DNA from: Xenoacremonium recifei
Lineage: Eukaryota; Ascomycota; Sordariomycetes; Hypocreales; Nectriaceae
DNA: 64,000 bases
Reading direction: 5' to 3'
Assembly: GCA_012184525.1 (NCBI GenBank)
Contig: WOFQ01000001.1
Coordinates: 186,001 to 250,000 of the forward strand
In this document: positions 13,051-23,074 of the stretch, in pieces
Layout of the letters: each line of letters opens with the position of its first letter
How positions within the stretch are numbered: position 1 is the first letter of the stretch
Position numbers and translations under genes: made by a program
Notes under the pieces: generated by a model
The model's database searches: none
What the model saw: the letters and a program-made list of their open reading frames with translations, nothing else
Told to the model about the DNA's origin: nothing

Positions 13051-13527
13051 TGCCTGCCGACGCGCTGAGTTCCCAAGGACCAACCACAGGAGTAGGAGCG
13101 ATATTTTTGACAGGTAGTCAGTGGCTGTGACCTTTTATATTACGAAAGCTTCCATTTCGAAAGTCGTTCACCTTTCTTCCCTGTTTCATACCGAGATGAT
13201 TGCCTGCCAAGCCTGATTATTCCATCTATTGTCGAGGAAAGAAACGAGACATCACGATGACCTGTCCCTCAGCTAGAATCCGTTAGTTCCATGCATCCCG
13301 ACTTGGAACAACCAATCAGAGGGTAGAGTTTGGCGCCCTGAAGTGCCAGGTCAATAAATGCATTTTCCTGCACCCTGCTGAGGCTGTGCAGCAACGCCTT
13401 GCATCACGCCTCTCAGCACAGCTGCATGCTGTCGCTTCTCTTGGATATATATAGGTAGGCCGGTGAGCCTCCGTGCCCTGCCTATTATGAGCACTTTGGA
13501 CTTGGTCTCCTTGCCTAATAAACGTCA
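13051..13527. other. Intergenic region with a TATA-like element
   Basis: These 477 bases hold no convincing coding sequence. A TATA-like ggatatatatagg at about 13443-13455 lies some 75 bases before the next start codon and probably serves the DUF6601-like gene. Confidence 0.4.
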
Positions 13528-14607
13528 ATGACTATGCCCATGGTTGAAGCGCCTTTCAAACCTGCAGATGCACTTAGCGTCGAGCCTCTGGAACGAGCGG
13601 CAGGCCAGAATGCTTCGCCAGGTAAAACAAGACTGATCAACTACATACCAGGAGAGCCGACACTATTCTTGAGTCAAAGTGAAGAGTTCTTGCGAAAAGA
13701 ACTTATCAGTCCGGTCTTAGAGGAGTTGGTGGATGATCTATGGCTCGTTGCGAAAAGAACCTTCAGCAACATTGACACCCTTCACAGACAGATCATCAAA
13801 GGCAGAGATATTGTGGCGACTGAAGATCCAAGACTTCACCTAGTATGGCAAGAAGACAAGATATTCATCAAACCGATACCTCTATGCCTCCTCAATCACG
13901 ACTTTTGGATGTATTTCGTCATTGCGAATCCGAGCACGAGTTCAATAGTGTCACCACCGTCCGATTCGCTGGCAGCGGACTATCAATCAGAGGGGGATGA
14001 CTCGTACCGCGCGCAAGCAATGGGTTTTTTACGGTCATACGCTTTCCTTATTCAACATCGCTCCGACCTCCGGCTTGCGAAAGAGCATAATCTCATACCC
14101 GACGATGTCGAGGTCGATTGGGCTAAATGGTCTAAATTTATTGCAGGCTTTCGGAACCTCATGAATGAGGATGTTGCGAAACGTTACTGTTACGGCCAAC
14201 TGCGTCTCACGCGACTGAACTGGGCCACTCGTATCTTCCGCCCGAAAAGTACGAGGACTCGTTGGTTCTATGAGGAACCGTCTTGGTCTACAATGCCCTA
14301 TATTCGACAAGCTGTAGTACCGCTAGCTTTTCTGTTCGCTAGCCTGTCGCTCCTTCTTGCTTCGATGCAAGTTATGCTCGCTGTTCCCATAGGCGACTTA
14401 TCCGATCAGCCGGTTGGTAAAGGAGGGCAGGAAGCGATACAACTTGCATCGTGGGGGTTTGCAATCACGGTGCTGTTCTTTTCAGGCATATCTTTAGTCC
14501 TTCTAGCCCTTATACCTCTTGTAATCCTTCTTATCCAGTTACTATGGGCGATTAGGCACAGTCGAGAGAAGAAGAATCTTGGCAGACACATGGAGGGGGC
14601 GGCATAG
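13528..14607 (+). CDS. DUF6601-like fungal membrane protein
   Basis: Single exon, 359 aa, no signal peptide. The soluble part (residues 1-250) carries blocks I recognise from a fungal family of unknown function (DUF6601, often mislabelled subtilisin-like protease): PRLHLVWQEDKIFIKPIPLCLL and HDFWMYFV around residues 110-135, RSYAFLIQHRSDLRLAKEHNLIP around 175, and YGQLRLTRLNWATR around 225. No protease catalytic triad is visible. Two strong hydrophobic segments at the C-terminus (AVVPLAFLFASLSLLLASMQVM; WGFAITVLFFSGISLVLLAL and on) predict a membrane anchor, followed by a basic tail. It runs tail-to-tail with the NLR-like gene, whose stop is 67 bases away. Function unknown. A second ATG lies two codons downstream of the first. 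Confidence 0.8.
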   Translation: MTMPMVEAPFKPADALSVEPLERAAGQNASPGKTRLINYIPGEPTLFLSQSEEFLRKELISPVLEELVDDLWLVAKRTFSNIDTLHRQIIKGRDIVATEDPRLHLVWQEDKIFIKPIPLCLLNHDFWMYFVIANPSTSSIVSPPSDSLAADYQSEGDDSYRAQAMGFLRSYAFLIQHRSDLRLAKEHNLIPDDVEVDWAKWSKFIAGFRNLMNEDVAKRYCYGQLRLTRLNWATRIFRPKSTRTRWFYEEPSWSTMPYIRQAVVPLAFLFASLSLLLASMQVMLAVPIGDLSDQPVGKGGQEAIQLASWGFAITVLFFSGISLVLLALIPLVILLIQLLWAIRHSREKKNLGRHMEGAA

Positions 14608-14674
14608 GAATAGGACCATTTAGAATAACTCAGAATATTGTTTAAGTTGGAATGGAATGCCACTACAGTCCGTA

Positions 14675-17600
14675 TCACGGCCTGTCTTCATCCTTCACTA
14701 TTTGACCACCTCCTCTCCTACAGTTAGCGGCTATCTGACTTCTCTCAAGAATCTTGTCAAGTTGTAACCCCTGCCGCTGTCTGTCTTTCCATTCCGCCCA
14801 TTCCTTGTCCAGCTGAATCTCGAGCTCGTCTGCCTTCTTACGATCTCCTTTCGCCCTATAGATAAGGATCAACTTCGACTTTTTGGAGAGCGTCTCTAAA
14901 TGCCACTTGCCAGAATTGCCCGCAACCTGATCTATCACCGTTTCTTGCGCATATTCTGCATTTTGCCAATCACCACGACTTAGAGCATATACTGCCATTT
15001 CGGCACTTGATTTCGTCAAGAAGAAAGGGTCGCCGAGCAATGAAGATTCACGCTGTACTACTTTCTCCTGAAGCTGATTTGCCTCAGCAAACCGTCCCTC
15101 CCATGAGAGGACACTAGCCATTCGCGAAAGGGCAAGACTGCTAACCAAGGAAGGACAGTTTTCAACAACTCCTGCAAAGCGTGGTACGTTTTGCCGGAAT
15201 GCCTTGTTTGTGTTTGTCCATAATTGTTGGGCGGGGTCAATTGCCGCTTGGTTCAGAATGCTGGCAAGTGTGCATGGATGGTCCTCGCCATACATCTTTT
15301 TGCTTGCCTTGACTAGTCGGGTCTGCAGTATGTGGGCAGCGTCCCATCGCCGAGCATGAAAATAGAGTTCCCCTATAATGTGCAACGTTGAGAGCGTCTC
15401 CTTTTTTTGAACAGAGAGGAGAGCATCTGGTGCTGGGACGTAAAGCCCAACGAAATCCCCGTATTTGTAAAGAGTGTCCTCGTTCCAAGCTTGGCGCACA
15501 GCACATACAAACAAGATGGAAAGGAGTTCGGTCCAAGGTGCGTAGAGAGCGTATTTGTCGTCTTGCTGAGCTTTCCACCGGACCAATCCATGCATAGAGA
15601 AATAATAGTATTCTTCTGCCCGCGAGAACTCAACAAGGCCGTATTGCTGGAGAGGTCGCAATGCCGCTTCGAATGCAAATGTGTCCCAGCCGTCATTGTC
15701 CAGATCCAAGAGACTGCTCAGCCAGGGAGGAAATTTGTTGGCGAGTCCGTTTTTGTATTTCCCCATATCTTTAGCCGCTAGGTAGAAGATGTCAACTGGA
15801 ATCTTGGGTGCATCCATATGGGCCAGGAAAGTCAATAAAGGCCTTGATGGAACCGATGGGAACATCTCCTCGACGGTACGAAGGCTCGCATCCCAAACTG
15901 TCCATACAGTCTGGTTATAAGACGATAACTCCCCGAAGCCTTCGCTTTTCAGGAGTTCCACTTTATGTCTTTCGAGGTCTTTCAGATACTTCTTCAGTAA
16001 ATTAACCTTCTCAGCCACAAGGCCTTCACCTTTTTTGAAGTTCGGGTTGTATAAAAAATCCGCTTGCATCCTCATACCAGCAAGATGAACTGCAAGTACA
16101 AGCCGCTCTAATTTTCCACACACACGTAAAGCAAGATCGCGAACTTCCTGCCCGGCGTCCGTGTCGTCTAGACCTAGATGGTTCAGCAGCAAAGATTGTG
16201 CCTCCCAAGGTTCCAAATTTCTGACCGTAAGTTCGACGGCTCTAGACGTAAGCGTAGAGCGATAGTTGCCGTTCTGAGTAGTGAAAATCATGTTTCCGTA
16301 GTGTTGCGGTGGAAGCAGGTACTGTATCCCGGTGTTGAGATCGTCGGCATTATCCACGATAAGAAGCCACTCGTCCTTTCTTTTATCCAGTTTCTGAAGC
16401 CAAGCCAGGACGAGTTGGACAGCAGGATCGTCTTTCAACGAGACTTTGTCAACAGGCATGCCGCTAACAAAAAGTCCCAGAGCCTGGGCACAGCGGTCGA
16501 AGCTCGATTTAATGGTAACCTCATTTCTGGCGTCAATCCACAGAATGGTATCGTACCTGTATCGGTGTTTTTCCGCGTACCGAAGGGCCAGTTGTGTCTT
16601 TCCGGTTCCCCCAAGGCCACCTAGTACTACAATACAACCATGGCCTTTGAGAGCTTCTTCTAAACTGTCGGAAAAACTTGCTCTGTCCGTATATAGCTTC
16701 GCTGAGGTCTGAGGTACCGAATAAGTTGAGGTTATGGCTCGCTGTTCTATTTAATATAAAATATTAGCTAAATTAGAACCAGCTGCTCATCCTTTATGGC
16801 CCATTTGAATCCATGTTCTTACATCCACCTCGACTGAAAATTCCCAGGTATGTAATTGCAAGGAGATCCAAGTAGCGTACAGACACCAGCAGACCCTCCC
16901 GAGCATTACTTACCATCAGAGGTGGTTTTCATTAATCTTATAAGCTTGTCTTTCACTGTATTGTAATCGGAATTCCGCTCTGCAAACTTATTGAGGCCTC
17001 TATGATCTGTCAGAAGCCCCCATGTTTCCGATTTTGGGTTCGCAAGAGTCGCAGACTGCTCCGAGACAAGCTATGCTTGAAGTTAGCAACATTTAGGCTA
17101 TTCTTCAATGCTACTTACATAGCGGCACATCCCCGACTGGCAAGTCCTCTTCTTTTCGTAAAAATTGATAAGCCTCATGTCTTCCAAGATACCCTCGAAA
17201 TGTGCGTGCAGGTCTCTAAGTTCTGCCGAGTCGTACTGGATTGCTTCTACGATATCGGGATAGGAATTCAGGGAGAAAAAGCCGTAGAACTTTGCCTCAA
17301 GAGCCCCTAGCCAAGCAAATTCGGTGCCCCGATGAGGGGTACCCAAAAAAACAACAGCTTTGGTTTGCTTGAAGAGGTTGATGGTGCGATGGGAGCCGAA
17401 AGCGTGGGCCTTAATAAGTGCCTGAAGCCGAGTATAAGTAAATGGTCTTTTGAGATTGCCTGTAAAAGGAAAAGGTTATCTCTCTTTCCTTCCTACTTAC
17501 ATCCTTAATTACGAGGCCGCCATAGCTATGTCCGATGAGAATAAAGATTCGATCTGGATTCCTTTGATGTATGTATTAGAAAAGAAACACCCTTAATTGA

Positions 17601-18130
17601 GGAAGCGTTGTTCTTACATCTGTAGCTGAATCAACAAGACGGAGTAGCAGGTCGTTGGCATACTCGCTTCGTCGAGCTTCAATGGCATCACGCCTCCAAT
17701 ACGAGTTGTAATTGTAGAAAAAGGCCCGAGTGGTTTGTTTGAGGGAAGGAGGGAGATCTTCGTAGAGGAAATCTTCGACCCAGTTGACGATTTCATTCTC
17801 CTGGTTAGATTGTACCTTACTTTTAGAGGTCCAAGTAGCGTCGGGATTTGAACCGAGGCCATGAACAAATATCAAGCTATGAATCGGGTTGTTAGTGGGA
17901 CAGTTCTAGAGTCTAGAGTAATGACAGGGTACATGCTCTACACCTTGTGCAATTTTTTCCGGCTTGAAGGTCTCAACGGGCACAAGTCCAAAGCCATTTT
18001 TGGGCTCCTTGGCCACTGGCACAGTTGATCGAAGGGAAAACCTGACGAGGAAAAAAATGACTGCCACTAGCAAACCCCAAGAAAAAACCCGGCGCCAGCG
18101 ACGCAAAGGGAAGGAAAATAATCGAAGCAT
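14675..18130 (-). CDS. NLR-like protein: membrane anchor, alpha/beta-hydrolase, NB-ARC, TPR; one exon junction out of phase
   Basis: Likely exons (minus): 18130-17942, 17905-17618, 17561-17501, 17421-17119, 17070-16914, 16746-14675. Exon 1 encodes an anchor (FSWGLLVAVIFFLVRF). Next is a SesB-like alpha/beta-hydrolase with oxyanion block LIFVHGLGSNPDATW, nucleophile elbow IGHSYGGLVIKD and FLGTPHRGTEFAW. An NB-ARC nucleotide-binding region follows, with Walker A GGLGGTGKTQLA and Walker B WLLIVDNADD, and then TPR-type repeats (for example KMYGEDHPCTLAS). Proteins of this layout are fungal NLRs, several of which control heterokaryon incompatibility; they are thought to oligomerise on ligand sensing and activate the N-terminal effector. 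Exon 2 ends on a codon boundary, yet the conserved frame of exon 3 needs two carried bases, so the summed exons exceed a multiple of three by one. Intron 1 as drawn is only 36 bases; a weaker donor at 17977 would give 72. Either the gene is damaged, the sequence has an indel, or splicing is unusual. Confidence 0.72.
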
Positions 18131-20353
18131 TTGTCTGGGATATTATGGCAGATTTTCATGAGCAAGACGGGAGGCAGAGGGAAGGAAGAAGGAAGGAAGG
18201 GAAAATGGTTGTCAGGGGAAACCAGCAATATTAACTGTCACGTCTGAAGGCATGCCAATCCAATCAATCCCCAATGCTCCCACACCTGAAGGATCGGCTA
18301 ACCATGCAGCCTCCAGTTGTGGCTTGCGAGTGCCAACACATCTATTCACATACGTCACACGACACTGTTAGAGTAGAGTGGGAGAGCGTTGCGAGTGCCA
18401 GCACAAATATTCATCTATGTCACACGACACTGCTAGAGTAGAGTGGCAGAAGGACTAGTCAATAGAGGTATCGAGGACACGGAATGGAACCTCAGCCGCA
18501 TTAGGCCAGCGGCTACTCGAGTCCTCGATTCTACTAAGCCTGCCGACCAAAGTGATAAAAGTGCAGGCGTCTAATATATACCCAATAACAGCATCAAGTT
18601 TGGCATCAGGTGCCATCACAGCCTATTTGCCAAGACCATCTGGGCGGCCATTCGCGTTTCGGTAACCGTAGAATGCGCCCGCCGTGTGAACAATGTGCAG
18701 TGGTCTAATTAGCCGGTATCAGAGTCGACCATCGCATGCGCGTGCAAAGCTTACAATCAGGTGCGCAAGGGGCATATTATTAAACCCCGCATCGACTTTT
18801 ATGTGCCAGTACTCGGGGTTTACTCACCCTCAAGGGAGTCCGGATCCAGGCTTTCGCGGCTCGGTGGTACTGCTCGTTATCCCGCATGCCTTAATCTTTC
18901 TCTAATATCTTACTCTGTACGTGATGAACCTTGCCAATCTATTCTAATTCTCATCCTCTTATTGGAGAATGCTCTGCGCGAATATTGCGTCATGAAACAC
19001 ACTTTTAAGCCTATAGAGAAGTCCAAAGAGACCCTCTGTAAAACAAGTCTTTGTATCATTCTCGCATCCAAGATTTCCAGTAAACTCCTTCGCTAATTTT
19101 TAAAAGCTTGCCCGTCATTATCCACCTCTCTGGTTCGTTCTATCATGACGCGAGGCCTCTTGTATTTCTTTGTACTGCCTACTTCGTACCAAGGAGAGAT
19201 GCGATGATTGAGCACTGCAAGAGCGAATTGTCATTATCGATTCCCCAGTGCAGCATATCAATGTGCTCATTACTAAGACCCGCACCGGAATAGTTGGTGT
19301 TAAGCTCGCAATTCACGATTATGACTCGCATTGTCTCCCCACAAGGTGTACTCAGAGGAATCTGGGCGAAGGGAGAGTTTGGGGGCTAAAACTAGCTATA
19401 ATTGGAGCCTAGCCCTTCTACGACAGCGCATTCTGAGTTCGTAGGTGAGATGAAGGCGCATGGCTATTTCTGGAAAATTGCCATCGCGAAGCAGTGTATT
19501 TTTACAACTGCTCGTGTCAAATGGAGTCCATGTTGGGCAATTGAAAGTACATAGTACAGAGCTGATGTCATGTCGTGTTGTCACTGCAGTTCTGAAACGA
19601 AACTCGAAACGAAACGCGAGAGTCTTCTTGGCAGACAACGAACCCCTTTATCACCAACCAAGGCGTTTCAGCTTCAGGGGTTTTAATTGAAAGTCTAACC
19701 ATTAGAGACCCGGCAATCCCAAACGCGGGCTTCATCTCAACCCAGGCCGATGAACCACGCTCACGATAAAGAGCAAACGTAGGGCTGACTGGGGGAGCCG
19801 ATCGCATCTGCCTGGCAGTGACACAGCCCGTCGAACAACGGCGGCCACGAACGAATCAGCAGCTCGCATCCGTGACGAGATCGCCAGGGATGGGCTCCAT
19901 CCCGGGCCGGCTAGCGGACGGGAATACCGCCATGGACCAGTGAGAGGGGCAGCTTCAGGGGCAGGGAGGGGGATGCGAGCCATTGCTCCGCCTCCCCTGG
20001 GCGAGCTGCGAGAGACCAGAAAGATGCCTTGCTGTAGACTGAGGCAGCCGGGCCTTTTGCGAATGATGAGGTGCAATTGTTGGTTGGATGCTGTGGGAAT
20101 GAGATGATGAGTGGACCGGATCGATACACTTGGGGGATTCCATCCTTACATACATACACGCTTGCGCCCTGCTAGCTGCTGACCTGGAGGTTTCATCGTT
20201 TCGTTTTCCAATTAATCTTCTCTACATTCGCTTGAACTCTTGTTCCTTTAATCTTGCGCACGTTAATGCATGCAGCCCGCCTGAAGCATCGCGAGCGCTT
20301 GCGACACTTGCAACTCTCAACAGCTTCAGCAACAGCAGTCTCACAGCGTCACA
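18131..20353. other. Gene-poor intergenic stretch
   Basis: About 2.2 kb without a supportable gene. Small open frames on both strands (up to 114 codons) lack conserved motifs, consistent codon use or splice partners. It includes a 65-base tandem duplication (listed separately). The last 200 bases before 20354 are the probable leader of the C2H2 gene, with CT-rich tracts. Confidence 0.5.
18324..18449. repeat. Two-copy direct tandem repeat, period 65
   Basis: Copy 1 begins ttgcgagtgccaacacat at 18324 and copy 2 begins ttgcgagtgccagcacaa at 18389. The copies share cacacgacactg, then tagagtagagtgg, and differ at only a handful of positions. It is a local tandem duplication in non-coding DNA. Confidence 0.8.
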
Positions 20354-22804
20354 ATGACCGACTCGCGATCGCGACCAGACCAAAACTTCCCGCGGCATGT
20401 CTCTCACGACACCGGGCTGCACCACCTGCCCTTCCGCATGCGCGAATCCTACACATACAACAATGCCGCCTCGCGCAGCCGCGACTCGCTGCTCTCCAGC
20501 AAGCTTGCAGCTTCTGATCAGCAACAGCGACATGACGGTTCCCTCTCAGCAAAGAAGCGCTTCATTCCCGAGGGCCTGAGCATCAGCCCGGGCGCAGTCC
20601 GCCTGCGCTCGCCCACCGAATCCTCTCTCAGCAGCATCTCATCGGCCCTCCCGGACTCGGCCACCACGCACTCGCTGTCGACGCTGGCCAGCCCGGTGAG
20701 CACAAGCTATGCAGCCAGCGATTATTCAGAGCTGTTTGCGGGCGACCGGTCAAGGCCGGCCAGTCGCATTTGCCATCGCCATCAGGCCTCGAGCGGGACG
20801 TGTTCGACGTTTGTGAACGATGAGGACGACGGCGCGTTTCTCACAGGCTATCCGGACCTGGAGATCAAGATCCGAGGCCTGCACGAGGCGCCGCCGCAAA
20901 GGAGGCATGAAATTGAGGTGCCAACTAGCCATGCTCCTATCGATGTTGATGAGGTCGAGCAAGAACAGGATTCGCAACCTATCAGGTGATAAGCGCCAGA
21001 GTTCCTCTTCTACCGTTTTTGCTAATAGGACGTCAGCCCGGTGACCGAGTCTCCTCCTGTTAAGGATGAGGAGTCAATCACTCCAACCGACTCGCCCAGC
21101 CTGAACCCGGTCGACCCGATCAGTCGGCCTGCCAGCCAGAACTGGGAGATGAGTTCGACAGCGTCTGACGACCTATCAGAAGATGACGCCGACCTCGTAC
21201 TTGGCTATGCACTCCAACTCGTCTACGGCGTGGACCTGAAGGAAGCTGCCATCTCACCAGAGGTTGGCCGAAGCCTGGTGCAGAACTTCGTCCAAGACAT
21301 CGGCCAGCACATCTGGCAGGCCCCGTCAGACACCAACACAAACCTCTCACATACTCTTTCAAGCTCCAGCTCATCTTCAACGCCCTCACAAGGCGCCTCG
21401 GGAGGTGGGAACGGAGGGAGAGGAGGCAAGCGGAAGAAACAGGGGAGACAAGGCACCGATGATGAGGACTTCACAGATGGTGAGGGCTCAGGCATTGTGC
21501 CGACGAAGCGCATTCGTCCAAACCCAAGGGACGATGAGAACCTGCGACTTAGCTGTCCATTCCGAAAGCGCAACCCGCATCGCTTCAATGTGAGGGATCA
21601 CCACAGTTGTGCCATGACTTATTTCCCCAAGTTTGCAGAGTTGAGGTGAGTTTGCGGTTTGCTACAGGGATGTCCATTAGTTGCTAACATTTCGCAGACA
21701 ACACATCGTCAAGCAACACAAGCGAGACGACCCCTCAGCCTTCGTCTGCGATAGATGCAATCGTGACTTTGCAACCCGAAAAGAACTTCGCGACCATCAG
21801 CGACTACCAAAGGAGCTAATGTGCGATATTTCGGATCATGACCCCGAAAGTGGCATCGACGGCCCAACCGCGACGAAGCTGTTGAGCCGCAAGCGGGCGA
21901 GTGGTGCTTCTCCTGAGGTCCAATGGCGAGAAATATGGAACATCCTCTTCCCGGATGATGATGACCATGAGGTCAAGGGTTTTGGTAAGTGTTAAAAATT
22001 TGTTTATCCTACGTTCTCGACCGAGTTCTCCTGACTGACCTCGCAGACTTCACACCTGTCATCGAGCACTTCGAGCTCTCGAGCAACTTCCTACTCTCCT
22101 TCGATCAGCTACAGGCCTCCCTCCGCGACAAGATCTCCAACCCTGCTACTTTGGAGACCCTCGCGACCAAGTTCCACCAATGCTTCGTCGAAACGTTAGA
22201 ACGCTGCATCACGTCAGCACAGAGTCTGCCGTACACGAACCGCAGCAACAAGAAGAACGACACCTCTGCTACTGCCACGCGCACACAGATGATCGCTCAG
22301 AGTTTCGTCCCGCGTAACAAGGGGAGGGAGATTCTGCCGCGACCAGACTCAGGCGTTGTAATGGATGAAGGATCCGAGGAAAGCGGTAGTATCATGGGGA
22401 CGACTGGGCTGGGCCACAGAGAAAGTGTGCGGACAGTCCGAGGTGGTCCACGGAGGGGGAGCAGTCAAGTGCCAGAGACGGTACGAGAAGTGCTTCCACG
22501 AGCAACAGCGACACCTTCAGGATTCGACGAGAACAGCGTGATGCGGCAGCCCTCGATGGCGCCATTGGGCCTTGGAGACAGTGGGACAGGGACCATGTCA
22601 ATGGATGCAGCAGCAGTCCAGGCATGGAACAACAGCGTGCTCTACTCGCAGGTTGGCGATATGGGACTTCAGAATCAATTGCTTCAGCCTGGAATGACAC
22701 CACAGGGGATGACGCCGCAGGGAGACTACATGAATTGGGGATCGCTCTATCAGACCGGGTTTGAGGATCTGGGGCATGGCTTCACGGGATTCAACGGGCA
22801 ATAA
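20354..22804 (+). CDS. C2H2-type zinc-finger nuclear protein, Ser-rich
   Basis: Four exons, 20354-20985, 21037-21645, 21698-21984, 22047-22804, 761 aa. The N-terminal half is serine/proline-rich and probably disordered. A short conserved helical block (LVLGYALQLVYGVDLKEA, about residue 270) precedes a basic GGKRKKQGRQG patch that looks like a nuclear localisation signal. The zinc-binding part has LSCPFRKRNPHRFNVRDHHSC, then QHIVKQHKR and FVCDRCNRDFATRKELRDHQR (about residues 385-450), a fungal arrangement of two finger-like units. The C-terminal part has a helical segment (FELSSNFLLSFDQLQASLRD) and a GMTPQ/GMTPQ repeat. Introns are 51-62 bases with good signals. A regulatory role is inferred; no target is evident. 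Confidence 0.82.
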
Positions 22805-23074
22805 AAGGGGTGACAGACGAAGTCTATGTGGCTTGTAACATTAGTCTTAACTAATTCCGCGATGGACTTTTGATCCAGAGCGTGTATGCGGCAATGAACG
22901 AACGCGTCTTCATGGAATTTTGGAATTTAGCAATTGAAGCGAAGCAAAGCTGGCCTTTTCTCGGACTGTCCTCCTGGATTTTCATCTATCTATTAATCTT
23001 CAATTGTGTCAATTTTATATTTGTATCATCCTGCCAATCTATTCAATCCTTCTGATCTTGCAAGGATTAGAACT

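Noticed and set aside
16178..16624. Plus-strand open frame of 148 codons
   Set aside because: Antisense to the NB-ARC exon.
18761..19096. Plus-strand open frame of 111 codons
   Set aside because: No motif, no intron partner, and the composition looks random.
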